Assembly: GCF_001748145.1 (NCBI RefSeq)
Contig: NZ_BCQA01000001.1
Coordinates: 2,382,501-2,446,500, forward strand
Source of the DNA: Bosea sp. BIWAKO-01
GTDB lineage: Bacteria; Pseudomonadota; Alphaproteobacteria; Rhizobiales; Beijerinckiaceae
DNA: 64,000 nucleotides
Reading direction: 5' to 3'
Positions 27,639 to 35,837 of the stretch are shown here, piece by piece. Positions within the stretch are counted from its first letter, which is position 1, and every line of letters begins with the position of its first letter. The notes under the pieces are model-generated. The model was not told where the DNA came from and did no database searches. It saw only the letters and a program-made list of their open reading frames with translations. The position numbers were made by a program, and so were the translations under genes.

Positions 27639-29147
27639 CTAGTGGCCTGCGCCGCCGCCGTCGCCACCGGTGCTCGCGGCGGCCGTAGCTCCACCGCCTC
27701 CGGTGCCGCCACCGCCGATCACGACGTGCTTGAGGTCGGTGTGGGCAATCCAGAAATCGCGACGCGCATTGATCGCGGCGACATTCGACAGGATGCGCCC
27801 GCGCGCGTCGGTGATGAGCTGCGTCACATCGACGAGCATGCCGTTATAGTGCAGCAGCGACTCGTCCTGGATGATCTTGCGCAGCGGCAGGACGTTGTTC
27901 TGGTATTGCCGGGCGATGTCATAGGTGGCGCGATAGCTGGTATAGGCCTCGCGTGCTTGCGAGCGGATATTGACGGCCTTCTCGGCTAGCTTGTTGGCGG
28001 CCTGCATATAGTTTTGCTCGGCCTGGACCACGCGCGACTGTCCGAAATCATAGATCGGGATCTCGATCTCGAGTTCGAGCGTGGTGCTGCGCTTCGTCTC
28101 CCGCTCGACGTCGCCATCGGCCAGAGCCCTGCGCCCACGGTCATAGGTGCGCCGGCCAAGCAGATCGACGTCGTTGACGAAGCGGGTTGCGTTGGTGAGA
28201 CCAAGCGACTTCGCCAGCGCGTCGAGATCGCCGCGGGCGATCTGCAGGTCGATCCGCTTGCGCAGGGCCTCGGCTTCGATGGTCCTGGCACTCTGGATTT
28301 GCGGAAGAGGCGCAAGATTGACGGGGATCTGGAACTTCAGCTCATCGCCCCATAGGCCAAGCAGCCGCACGAGGCGTTCGCGTTCCTGGCGCTGCAGCAG
28401 GCGTGCCTGGGCGAGCTGGGCGCCGAGTTCGGCGTCGAAGGCGAATTCGCGGGCCTGATCGAGCTTGTTGATGCCGCCGGACTCGCCGAGCCGCTTGAAC
28501 AGCTCGGAGGCGGCGTCGGTGGAGTTCTTGGCCTGCTCGAAGAAGCCGACCTGCGCATTGGCGGCGACGGCCCGGTAATACTGCCGGCGCGTGTCGGCTG
28601 CCAGCGTCAGCACGGTTTCGGCGGCGCGCAATTGTGCGGTCTGGAATTTCTCGCGGGCGATTGCGGCGCGCGCCGGCAATGTCGCAAGCGCGAAGAGGCT
28701 GCCTGCGACCTGGCGCTCGATCTCCAGTTCAAACCGTCCCGAGAGCTTGGAGATGCCAAAACGGGGATTGGGCGGCAGGCTCGCCGCGACCATCTGTGCC
28801 TCGGCAATGCCGAGATCATTGAAGGCGGCTTGCAGGCCGCGATTGCTGAGCAGCGCGATCTGTACCGCGGAATCGGCCGTCAGCGGCTTCCTCAGCAACT
28901 GGTCGACGCGCGCCTTGGCGCTGATCGCCGCCTCGGCGTCATTGATCTTGACCACGTCCTTCTTCAGCTCGCTGAAGGCGAGATTCTGCGCCGGGGCGAT
29001 GCCGCCATCGGCGGAGAAGGTCGCGCAACCGCCCAGGAGCGCGGCCATGCCGGCGACAAGGGCAAGGCGGGAAGCCGATGGGAAGAGCATGATCGACCGG
29101 AAGGGAATGGGCGCAGGCGTGGCCCCAGTGATCGGTCCTTCGGTCAT
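27639..29147 (-). CDS. TolC-family outer membrane protein (CusC-like lipoprotein)
   Basis: A 502-aa outer-membrane efflux family protein with two OEP repeats rich in coiled-coil helices (QIALLSNRGLQAAFNDLGIA; REAYTSYRATYDIARQYQNN). A lipobox LLGGC follows the hydrophobic stretch ASRLALVAGMAALLGGC, so the mature protein is probably acylated like CusC. The ATG at 29147 overlaps the upstream lipoprotein stop (ATGA); an internal ATG at 29090 gives a tidier signal peptide. The C-terminus is Gly/Ala-rich and ends GGDGGGAGH. No periplasmic adaptor or RND pump gene is next to it. Confidence 0.88.
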   Translation of the reverse strand: MTEGPITGATPAPIPFRSIMLFPSASRLALVAGMAALLGGCATFSADGGIAPAQNLAFSELKKDVVKINDAEAAISAKARVDQLLRKPLTADSAVQIALLSNRGLQAAFNDLGIAEAQMVAASLPPNPRFGISKLSGRFELEIERQVAGSLFALATLPARAAIAREKFQTAQLRAAETVLTLAADTRRQYYRAVAANAQVGFFEQAKNSTDAASELFKRLGESGGINKLDQAREFAFDAELGAQLAQARLLQRQERERLVRLLGLWGDELKFQIPVNLAPLPQIQSARTIEAEALRKRIDLQIARGDLDALAKSLGLTNATRFVNDVDLLGRRTYDRGRRALADGDVERETKRSTTLELEIEIPIYDFGQSRVVQAEQNYMQAANKLAEKAVNIRSQAREAYTSYRATYDIARQYQNNVLPLRKIIQDESLLHYNGMLVDVTQLITDARGRILSNVAAINARRDFWIAHTDLKHVVIGGGGTGGGGATAAASTGGDGGGAGH

Positions 29148-29359
29148 GGCTGCGGTCCAACGCGCCGATTGAGTTCACGCCAGTCCTTCGGCTCGGCCGG
29201 CCGCAGCACGGTGCTGCCGGCGGTGACGCTCTGATAGGCAGGGGTAGGGACCTTCACGTTCGGGTCGGCCGGACGTGCGAGATAGTCGGGCAGCGGTTTG
29301 CCGGCGCAGGCACCGAGCACGATCGCAAGGGTTGCGAGGAGGAGTGGTCTTGCAATCAT
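29144..29359 (-). CDS. Small lipoprotein, first gene of the copper operon
   Basis: A 71-aa protein with the lipoprotein signal MIARPLLLATLAIVLGAC (lipobox LGAC). The mature part of about 53 residues is proline-rich (PLPDYLARPADPNVKVPTPA) and polar. The ATG at 29359 begins the signal; the frame is open further upstream with an arginine-rich stretch unlike a signal peptide. It overlaps the TolC-like gene by 4 nt. Similar small lipoproteins accompany copper-efflux outer-membrane genes; the function is not known to me. Confidence 0.72.
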   Translation of the reverse strand: MIARPLLLATLAIVLGACAGKPLPDYLARPADPNVKVPTPAYQSVTAGSTVLRPAEPKDWRELNRRVGPQP

Positions 29360-29531
29360 CGCGATTCGGCGTCTCCAGCGGCGTGGTGACGTTCTGACTA
29401 GCAACGGCGCTCCGGCCGCGTCCGTTACAAATTGTTGCGAAGCGATCCGCGCATTTGCCGCAAGCAGGCGTTATCTTGACCCTTGAGCCGCGTACCGATC
29501 ACTCCTGGCCCGTCCAGTCGGAAGTCCGAAG

Positions 29532-30296
29532 TTGAACCCATTACCTGCAAGCGTTCAGGCCGAGGATCACGGCCATGTGCTGGTGGTCGATGACGACCCG
29601 CAGATCCGCCTGCTGGTCGCGCGTTTCCTGCAGCGGCACAGTTATCAGGTCAGCGGTGCTGCCGATGGCGATTCGATGTTCGACATCCTCAAGCGCAGCG
29701 AGATCGACCTCGTCATTCTCGACCTGATGCTGCCGGGCCGTTCGGGGATCGAACTCTGCCGCGATATCCGCGCGATCTCGCCGGTGCCGATCGTGATGCT
29801 GACGGCCCGCAGCGAGGAGAGCGACCGCATACAGGGGCTGGAGGTCGGCGCCGATGACTATGTGACCAAGCCGTTCAGCCCGCGCGAGCTGCTGGCGCGG
29901 GTTCGGGCCGTGCTGCGGCGCACGCGCATCCGCCGGGGCGAGCCGAGTGATCGCGCCAGCGAGCAGATCGGCTTCGACGGCTGGACGATGGATCTGCGCC
30001 GCCGCGAATTGCTGTCGCCGTCGGGAACGCTGGTCGATCTTTCGACCGGCGAGTTCGACCTGCTGCTTGCCTTTGCCGAACACGCCAACAGGGTGCTCTC
30101 GCGAGAGGTGCTGATGCAGTTCGCCAAGACGCGCAGCAGTGACGACCCTTTCGACAGGACGATCGATGTCCAGATCAGCCGCCTGCGCCGCAAGCTCGAG
30201 GCGGATACGAATGGCAGCCAGTTGATCAAGACAATTCGAGGTTCGGGCTACATGTTCACGCCGACCGTGCAGGCGCGCGAGGGTGAACCGGCATGA
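29532..30296 (+). CDS. OmpR/PhoB-family response regulator
   Basis: A 254-aa regulator. The receiver domain (about 14-130) has the acidic pair in LVVDDDPQIR and phosphoacceptor Asp64 in VILDLMLPGRSG, with KPFSPRELLARVRAVLRRTR at its end. The winged-helix DNA-binding domain (about 150-245) ends SRLRRKLEADTNGSQLIKTI followed by RGSGYMF. The start is TTG at 29532 with GGAAG 7 nt upstream; no ATG is available before the receiver domain. It overlaps its kinase gene (ATGA) and is divergent from the copper operon, which it probably controls. Confidence 0.92.
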   Translation: MNPLPASVQAEDHGHVLVVDDDPQIRLLVARFLQRHSYQVSGAADGDSMFDILKRSEIDLVILDLMLPGRSGIELCRDIRAISPVPIVMLTARSEESDRIQGLEVGADDYVTKPFSPRELLARVRAVLRRTRIRRGEPSDRASEQIGFDGWTMDLRRRELLSPSGTLVDLSTGEFDLLLAFAEHANRVLSREVLMQFAKTRSSDDPFDRTIDVQISRLRRKLEADTNGSQLIKTIRGSGYMFTPTVQAREGEPA

Positions 30297-31744
30297 GCAG
30301 GTCCTTCCGTCCGCGTTGGCCCGACACCGTAGCGGGCCGCGCCATCCTGATCCTCGTTGCGGCGCTGCTCGCTTTCCATTTCGCCGGCTACTGGGCCTAT
30401 CGGGTCAGTGTCGACAGCATGGCCAATGTGCAGCGCGACAAGGCTCTGGCGGAGCGCATCGTCACGATCAAGCGCGCGATCGCCGGCAACGTGCACGCTG
30501 CCGAGCGCGATCGCGTCGCCCATGATCTGTCGAGTGCGAGCCTGGAGGTGCACTGGAGCAATGTGAGCCTCGTCCTCGGCTCCGCGCCGAGAACCGAGCG
30601 CACGCAGGCGATGGCGGCACGGCTGAAGGAGCTCGCGCCCGAGCTGGCATCGGAGTCGTTTCGCCTCGGCTATGCCGATGGTGGGACGCCGGGTACCGGA
30701 GAGGGAAGCGCCGGAGAGGGCGATGCCGGTCGCCATATGATGCTGGTCTCGGTCAGGCTGGACGACGGCTCCTGGGTCAATTTCTCTTCGACGACTCTCG
30801 GGGCCGCGCAGCATGCCGACTGGAACGTGCTGGCGATCATGATCTGTTTCGGCGTGGCGATCATCGTCATCGGCGTGCTGCTGCTGCGCTGGGCGACGCG
30901 GCCGTTGCGCGACCTCGCGCTGGCAGCCGAGCGCTTCAGCCTCGACCAGGCCCCGACACCGCTCAGCGAGGTCGGCCCCGTTGAGGTGCGCCGGGCCGCT
31001 CGCGCCTTCAACACCATGGGCGAACGCATCCAGCGCCTCGTCGCCGAGCGCATGCAGGCGCTGGCGGCGGTCTCGCATGACCTGCGCACGCCGATCACGC
31101 GCCTGCGGCTGCGCTCGGAGCTGATGGAGGACGAGGCGACGCGCGACCTGGTCGATGCCGACCTCTCCGAAATGGAGGCGATGATCGATTCGACACTCGA
31201 ATTCCTGCGCGGCGGCGTCTCCAGCGAGGCGATCCGCCCGCTCGACATCGTCTCGGTGATTGAAACCATCGTCGACGACCATATCGATCAGGGGCGCACG
31301 ATCACGCTCAGCGGCCTCGGTCATGGCCGCGTGCTCGGTCGGTTGCTCGCCTTGAAGCGGGCCTTCTGGAACGTGATCGGTAACGCCGTGAAATATGGCG
31401 ATCAGGTCTCGATCGCGATCTCGGAGACACCGACCGGCCTGAGCTTCATCATCGAGGATGACGGGCCGGGCATTCCCGAACACGAGGTCGAGCGCGCCTT
31501 CCAGCCGTTCGTTCGGCTCGAGGAATCGCGCAGCCGGGAAACCGGCGGGACCGGTCTCGGTCTGACGATCGCGCGCGCCGTCATTCATGCCCATGGCGGC
31601 GAGATCTTGCTCGCCAACCGGGCGGAAGGAGGCCTCCGGGTCACGGTGACGTTGCCGACGCTCGCGGCCAGCGAACAGCAATTCGCGGATGCGCTGACGA
31701 CGGGACGCTTTCCCTTGCCGGCTGCGAACCCGGTCCGCTCATGA
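30293..31744 (+). CDS. Sensor histidine kinase
   Basis: A 483-aa inner-membrane kinase. TM1 is about residues 15-38 (GRAILILVAALLAFHFAGYW). A periplasmic sensor region of about 140 residues follows, then TM2 about 178-200 (NVLAIMICFGVAIIVIGVLL) and HAMP. The phosphoacceptor is His262 in AAVSHDLRTPITRLRLR; the ATP domain has an N-box NVIGNAVKYGDQ and G-boxes DDGPGIPEHE and GGTGLGLTIA. The periplasmic part has no obvious Met/His metal cluster. It is co-translated with the response regulator and followed 20 bp later by the DUF411 gene. Confidence 0.92.
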   Translation: MSRSFRPRWPDTVAGRAILILVAALLAFHFAGYWAYRVSVDSMANVQRDKALAERIVTIKRAIAGNVHAAERDRVAHDLSSASLEVHWSNVSLVLGSAPRTERTQAMAARLKELAPELASESFRLGYADGGTPGTGEGSAGEGDAGRHMMLVSVRLDDGSWVNFSSTTLGAAQHADWNVLAIMICFGVAIIVIGVLLLRWATRPLRDLALAAERFSLDQAPTPLSEVGPVEVRRAARAFNTMGERIQRLVAERMQALAAVSHDLRTPITRLRLRSELMEDEATRDLVDADLSEMEAMIDSTLEFLRGGVSSEAIRPLDIVSVIETIVDDHIDQGRTITLSGLGHGRVLGRLLALKRAFWNVIGNAVKYGDQVSIAISETPTGLSFIIEDDGPGIPEHEVERAFQPFVRLEESRSRETGGTGLGLTIARAVIHAHGGEILLANRAEGGLRVTVTLPTLAASEQQFADALTTGRFPLPAANPVRS

Positions 31745-31764
31745 CTTTCTATCTGGAGAGAACG

Positions 31765-32193
31765 ATGAAAACCCTTGCTACCGCGCTGACGCTCGCGCTC
31801 TTCGCCGCTCCGGCGGCGGCCCAGTCCATCCAGGTCCATCTCAGCCCGAGCTGCGGCTGCTGCAAGTCCTGGGTCAAGCATCTCGAACAGGCGGGGTTCT
31901 CGCCCAAGGTCGTCGAAAGCAAGGACATGGCGGCGAGCAAGCGCAAGATCGGCGTGCCCGATAACGTCCAGTCCTGCCATACCGCGATCATCGAGGGGTA
32001 TTTCATCGAAGGCCATGTGCCGGCCCCGGACATCCGCAAGCTGTTGCAGGACAAGCCGGCTGCAATCGGCCTGGCGGTCCCCGACATGCCCGTCGGATCT
32101 CCCGGCATGGAGGTCGAGGGCGTGACGCCGGACCGGTATGAGACGCTTCTGGTCGGGGCAGATGGCGAGACGACGGTCTTCGCGAAGCACTGA
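31765..32193 (+). CDS. DUF411 family metal-binding protein
   Basis: A 142-aa secreted protein. The signal peptide TLATALTLALFAAPAAAQS is followed by a thioredoxin-like fold of the DUF411 family: IQVHLSPSCGCCKSWVKHLE with the CxCC motif, NVQSCHTAIIEGYFIEGHVP, then MPVGSPGME. DUF411 proteins are linked to copper resistance and often found with copper oxidases and two-component systems, as here. The ATG at 31765 has GGAGAG upstream and starts a clean signal peptide; the frame opens at 31741, overlapping the kinase stop. Confidence 0.88.
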   Translation: MKTLATALTLALFAAPAAAQSIQVHLSPSCGCCKSWVKHLEQAGFSPKVVESKDMAASKRKIGVPDNVQSCHTAIIEGYFIEGHVPAPDIRKLLQDKPAAIGLAVPDMPVGSPGMEVEGVTPDRYETLLVGADGETTVFAKH

Positions 32194-32203
32194 CCTAACC
32201 TGC

Positions 32204-32255
32204 TGTGTTTGCATCGGCCCGAAGAGCGCATCCGCTCTTCGGGCCGATGCTTTAG
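32204..32255. repeat. Dispersed palindromic repeat, copy C
   Basis: The best-conserved copy: TGTTTGCATCGGCCCGAAGA, CGCATCCG centre, then CTCTTCGGGCCGATGCTTTAG. The arms are perfect over about 18 bp. It lies between the convergent DUF411 and kinase genes and would act as a two-way hairpin. The TTA at 32252-32254 is the TAA stop of the minus-strand kinase gene, as in copy B. Confidence 0.75.
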
Positions 32256-33595
32256 CGTCGCAGTGAGCCTTCGTTCCAGAGGAGCGCCGCCTGCAGCCCC
32301 GGGCCGTCGGTGCGGTTGCTCAGCACGAGCAGCGCTCCGATGCGCCTGGCGGCGATGTCGACGATGGTCAGGCCGAGCCCCGTGCCTGTCGGGCTCTTGT
32401 GGCGACCGCGGTAGAAGCGTTGCGTGACGAGACCGAGCTCCTCCTGCGGGATACCGGGGCCCTGGTCGCATACCGCGACACCGCGACCGTCGGCGGCAGG
32501 ACGCCATGACACGGTGCCACCGCGCGGCATATGCTGGATGGCGTTTTCGTGCAGGTTGCGCAGCGCCAGGGCGAGGCTCTCGCGGTCGCCCGGTACTTCC
32601 AGGACTGCGAGCCCAGGATCGAGTTCGACGTCGATGCCGGCCGCCGGAGGCGTACTGTCGATGATCTCGGCGAGCAGCCCGCTGATCCGGATACGGCCTG
32701 TGGCTGGACCTTGCTGTTCCGTCTCGAGCTTTGCGAGCGTCAGCAACTGGCGAACGAGCCGGGCGGTGCGGTCCACCGAGATCAGGATCTGGCGCAGCGC
32801 GCCTTCCCTGATCGTGGCGTCGGTCGTGGCCAGCGCGATTTGCGCCTGCGTCTTCAAGCCGGCCAGCGGGGTTCGCAATTCATGGGCCGCGAAGGCGGTG
32901 ATCTCGCGCTCATGGCGGCGGGCGGCGGCGACCTTGTCGAACAGGCCGTTCAGCGCGTCTGCGAGCGGCCGGACCTCGATGGGGGCTTCAGCCGCCGCCA
33001 GAGGGCGCATGTCCTCGGCGTCACGCGACTTGAGTTCCGCAGCCATGGTCGCAAGCGGGCGCAAGCCCCGGCCGAGGCTGAGCCAGATCAGCAGGCCGAG
33101 CAGCGGGGCGATCAGCAGCGCGGGCGCGAGAAGCCCGGCGATCAGGTCGTTGACCAATCCATGGCGCAAGCCGATGCGATCGCCGACCATGACGCGGATG
33201 CCCTTCTGGGCATCTTCGACCGCGTAGACCCGCCAGCGTTCGCCGTCGACCGTCCGATCGGAGAAGCCGGCGGCCTGATCGGTCAGCTGGGAGCCCGGCG
33301 CGCCGCTGGAACGGGCAACCAGCCGGCCGTCGAGCGACCAGATCTGGCAGGATAGCTGGCGCTCATAGAATGCCGGCTCGACCGTCGCACCGGGTAATCC
33401 GGCGATCGCGGTCTCCGGCATCCGGCCGGTGTCGACCAGCGAATGCACCATCTTCGCCGCCTCCTGCAGGCGGGTGTCGAGCACATGCTCCAGCTTGGAT
33501 CGGCTGTCGAGATAGATCCAGGCGACCGCGCTGAGCCAGATCAGCCCGGTGGCGGCAATCAGGATGACGAAGAGGCGTGTGCGCAGGGAGGTCAT
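32252..33595 (-). CDS. QseC-like sensor histidine kinase
   Basis: A 447-aa inner-membrane kinase. TM1 is about residues 7-28 (RLFVILIAATGLIWLSAVAW), a periplasmic region runs to about 150, and TM2 is about 152-174 (IAGLLAPALLIAPLLGLLIW). The phosphoacceptor is His238 in FAAHELRTPLAGLKTQAQIA. The ATP domain has NLHENAIQHMPRGG, CDQGPGIPQEE and GTGLGLTIVDIAA. It lies 10 bp downstream of its response regulator gene. The stop codon is inside palindromic repeat C. The signal is unknown; DsbA-like and L,D-transpeptidase genes beside the operon hint at an envelope signal. Confidence 0.92.
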   Translation of the reverse strand: MTSLRTRLFVILIAATGLIWLSAVAWIYLDSRSKLEHVLDTRLQEAAKMVHSLVDTGRMPETAIAGLPGATVEPAFYERQLSCQIWSLDGRLVARSSGAPGSQLTDQAAGFSDRTVDGERWRVYAVEDAQKGIRVMVGDRIGLRHGLVNDLIAGLLAPALLIAPLLGLLIWLSLGRGLRPLATMAAELKSRDAEDMRPLAAAEAPIEVRPLADALNGLFDKVAAARRHEREITAFAAHELRTPLAGLKTQAQIALATTDATIREGALRQILISVDRTARLVRQLLTLAKLETEQQGPATGRIRISGLLAEIIDSTPPAAGIDVELDPGLAVLEVPGDRESLALALRNLHENAIQHMPRGGTVSWRPAADGRGVAVCDQGPGIPQEELGLVTQRFYRGRHKSPTGTGLGLTIVDIAARRIGALLVLSNRTDGPGLQAALLWNEGSLRR

Positions 33596-33605
33596 GGCCC
33601 AGGCC

Positions 33606-34271
33606 TCATTTCGTCACCTGTCTCATCCGGTAGCCGAGGCCGCGCACGGTCTCGATCGCGTCGCGGCCGATCTTGGCACGCAGATTGTGGATATGGACCT
33701 CGACGGCGTTGCTCTCGATATCCTCCTGCCAGCCATAGAGCCGGTCTTCGATTTCTCCCTTAGAGCGGACGGCGCCAGGACGCTCCATCAGAGCCGACAG
33801 CACCGCGAATTCCCGCCGGGAAAGCGTGACGGGCGTGCCGGCGACGCTGGCGGCAAGCGTTGCGGGGTCGAGGATGATCGCACCGGCAGCCATGACCGGC
33901 GCGGCCCGGCCGGCGTTTCGGCGCGCCACGGAGCGCACCCTGGCCGCCAGTTCGTCGAGGTCGAAGGGCTTGCCGAGATAGTCGTCAGCGCCGGCATCAA
34001 GGCCGCGGATCCGGTCCGCGACCTCGTCCAGCGCCGTCAGGAGAAGTACGGGCGTGCGGTCGGAGCTGCCCCGCATCTCCTTCAGCACGTCGAGCCCGGA
34101 CCCGTCGGGCAACATCAGGTCGAGCACCACGGCGTCAAAACGGGAGGTTGCGAGCGCGGCCAGCGCCTCGGCGCAGGTCTCGACGCGGTCCACCGTTGCG
34201 CCGGCAAGCCCGAGCCCGACCTTCAGGCCGTCCGACAGAACAGGATCATCCTCCACGACGAGGATACGCAT
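33606..34271 (-). CDS. OmpR-family response regulator (QseB-like)
   Basis: A 221-aa regulator. Receiver domain 1-115: RILVVEDDPVLSDGL, phosphoacceptor Asp51 in VVLDLMLPDGSGLDVLKEMR, and DDYLGKPFDLDELAARVR. The winged helix (about 125-218) ends VHIHNLRAKIGRDAIETVRG followed by LGYRM. The ATG at 34271 has GGAGAG at 7 nt spacing, which decides against an ATG 15 bp earlier. First gene of the two-gene operon with the kinase; divergent from the DsbA-like gene. Confidence 0.92.
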   Translation of the reverse strand: MRILVVEDDPVLSDGLKVGLGLAGATVDRVETCAEALAALATSRFDAVVLDLMLPDGSGLDVLKEMRGSSDRTPVLLLTALDEVADRIRGLDAGADDYLGKPFDLDELAARVRSVARRNAGRAAPVMAAGAIILDPATLAASVAGTPVTLSRREFAVLSALMERPGAVRSKGEIEDRLYGWQEDIESNAVEVHIHNLRAKIGRDAIETVRGLGYRMRQVTK

Positions 34272-34447
34272 TTCGGTTCTCTCCATTGGCCACGCCTCCC
34301 TCGCTGGCGCGGCTTAAGGCTGGCTTAAGGTGGATTTCCGACCCGGGACGCACTCTTTGCGCAGTGCATCACCACGCCGTCCGGCGTGCCGTGCGGTGCC
34401 AGACCTCATTCGTCCATCCGGACCCGGAACCCTGAGCGGAACCCAGC

Positions 34448-35065
34448 ATGAATCGCAGAAACCTCATTCGTATTGCGGCCGTGCTGGCCGCTGCGCCTTT
34501 CATCACGCCCATGGCGATGGCCCAGATCATCGATGTCGAAGGCATCCTCAATGATCCCGAAGCACCGGCTGGCGGGAACCCGAAGGGCGATGTCACGATC
34601 GTCGCCTTCCTCGACTACAACTGCCCCTACTGCAAGAAATCCGCCCCCGACCTCGCGCGTGTCGTCAGGGAGGATGGCAAGATCCGCCTTGTCTACAAGG
34701 AATGGCCGATCCTGGGCGAATCCTCGGTCCTTGCATCGCAGATCGCGCTCGGTGCCGGCTATCAGGGGCGCTACGAGGCCGTTCACAAGGCCCTGATGGG
34801 GCTTCCCGGCCGGCTGAGCTCGAAGGACACGATCCTGGCGGCGGTCAAGGGCGCGGGCATCGACATGAACCGCCTGCAGGCCGATCTCGATGCTAATGCA
34901 GAGAAGATCACGGCACAGCTGCGGCGCAATCTGGCGCAAGCGGATTCGCTGGGCCTGCAGGGCACGCCGACCTATCTGGTCGGGCCGTTCCGGACCTCGA
35001 CACTCGACTACAAGGGTTTCAAGCAGGTTGTCGCCGATGCACGCGGAAGGCAGGCGGCACGATGA
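34448..35065 (+). CDS. DsbA-family thiol:disulfide oxidoreductase
   Basis: A 205-aa secreted thioredoxin-fold protein. The signal peptide is NRRNLIRIAAVLAAAPFITP with cleavage near AMA|QII. The active site is Cys59-Pro-Tyr-Cys62 in FLDYNCPYCKKSAPDL and the cis-proline loop is GTPTYLVG. The helical insertion between them is typical of DsbA/DsbG-like proteins. It should oxidise or isomerise periplasmic thiols. Its stop overlaps the L,D-transpeptidase start (ATGA); many L,D-transpeptidases rely on a reduced catalytic Cys, which may explain the pairing. Confidence 0.9.
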   Translation: MNRRNLIRIAAVLAAAPFITPMAMAQIIDVEGILNDPEAPAGGNPKGDVTIVAFLDYNCPYCKKSAPDLARVVREDGKIRLVYKEWPILGESSVLASQIALGAGYQGRYEAVHKALMGLPGRLSSKDTILAAVKGAGIDMNRLQADLDANAEKITAQLRRNLAQADSLGLQGTPTYLVGPFRTSTLDYKGFKQVVADARGRQAAR

Positions 35066-35757
35066 GGCGGCAGGTTCGCCCGGCGATGCTGCCGTCGCGC
35101 CGCAAGGCGGTCAGGATGCTCCTCTCCGTCGTCGGTCTTCCGCTTCTGGCCGCCGCCTGCACGACGGTCTCACCACCGCCGCCGCAGATCGTGAATGCGA
35201 CCCCGACGGTCGACCCGCTGGCGGCAGAGCGCTATGCGGCGCTCGACACTGAACGCTTCTCCGTTCCCGCCGTTTCGCTCGAGGATCTGAAGCCGGCCTA
35301 TATGCGCCAGCTGGTCGATTACCCGACCCGTGAACAGCCCGGAACGATCGTCGTCGATCCCGAAGCGCGCTTCCTCTATCTCGTGCAGGAGGGCGGCAAG
35401 GCGCTGCGCTACGGCGTCGGCGTCGGCAAGGAGGGGCTAGAATTCACCGGGACGGCGCGCGTCGAGCGCAAGGCACAATGGCCGCGCTGGACGCCGACGC
35501 CGGATATGATCCGGCGAGAGCCCGGCCGCTACGCGAAATGGGCCGGTGGCATGGCCGGCGGCGCGCGCAATCCGCTCGGCGCCCGGGCGCTCTATCTGTT
35601 CAAGAACGGCAAGGACACGCTCTACCGCATCCATGGCACCAACGAGCCCTGGACGATCGGCGAGGCCGTCTCGTCAGGCTGCATTCGAATGATGAACCAG
35701 GACGTGATCGACCTGTATAATCGCGTTGCCGGTGGCTCCAGGGTGGTGGTGCTCTGA
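35062..35757 (+). CDS. L,D-transpeptidase (YkuD domain)
   Basis: A 231-aa envelope protein with N-terminal hydrophobic signal ending LPLLAAACTT, a possible lipobox (AAAC). The YkuD domain (about 95-230) has GTIVVDPEARFLYLVQEGGK and the catalytic block HGTNEPWTIGEAVSSGCIRM with Cys207. It crosslinks peptidoglycan by 3-3 bonds or attaches proteins to it. Length fits single-domain periplasmic members. It is co-translated with the DsbA-like gene. Confidence 0.9.
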   Translation: MRRQVRPAMLPSRRKAVRMLLSVVGLPLLAAACTTVSPPPPQIVNATPTVDPLAAERYAALDTERFSVPAVSLEDLKPAYMRQLVDYPTREQPGTIVVDPEARFLYLVQEGGKALRYGVGVGKEGLEFTGTARVERKAQWPRWTPTPDMIRREPGRYAKWAGGMAGGARNPLGARALYLFKNGKDTLYRIHGTNEPWTIGEAVSSGCIRMMNQDVIDLYNRVAGGSRVVVL

Positions 35758-35771
35758 CCGCATGACGTGCT

Positions 35772-35826
35772 TCTTGCGGGTCTTCAATATACATTATATG
35801 ATATTGTATATTGAAGACCCGCAAGA
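35772..35826. promoter_or_regulatory. 55-bp palindromic promoter/operator of the bigR-type operon
   Basis: Perfect 20-bp inverted arms (35772-35791 and 35807-35826) flank a 15-bp AT-rich centre. Inside sit a -35-like TTGCGG (35774-35779), a 17-bp spacer and a -10-like TATGAT (35797-35802). The right arm ends 11 bp before the Blh ATG and touches the AGGAG ribosome site. A dimeric ArsR repressor bound here would cover the core promoter. BigR is known from other alphaproteobacteria to bind an AT-rich palindrome at this operon's promoter. Confidence 0.8.
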
Positions 35827-35837
35827 GGAGCGATGCC

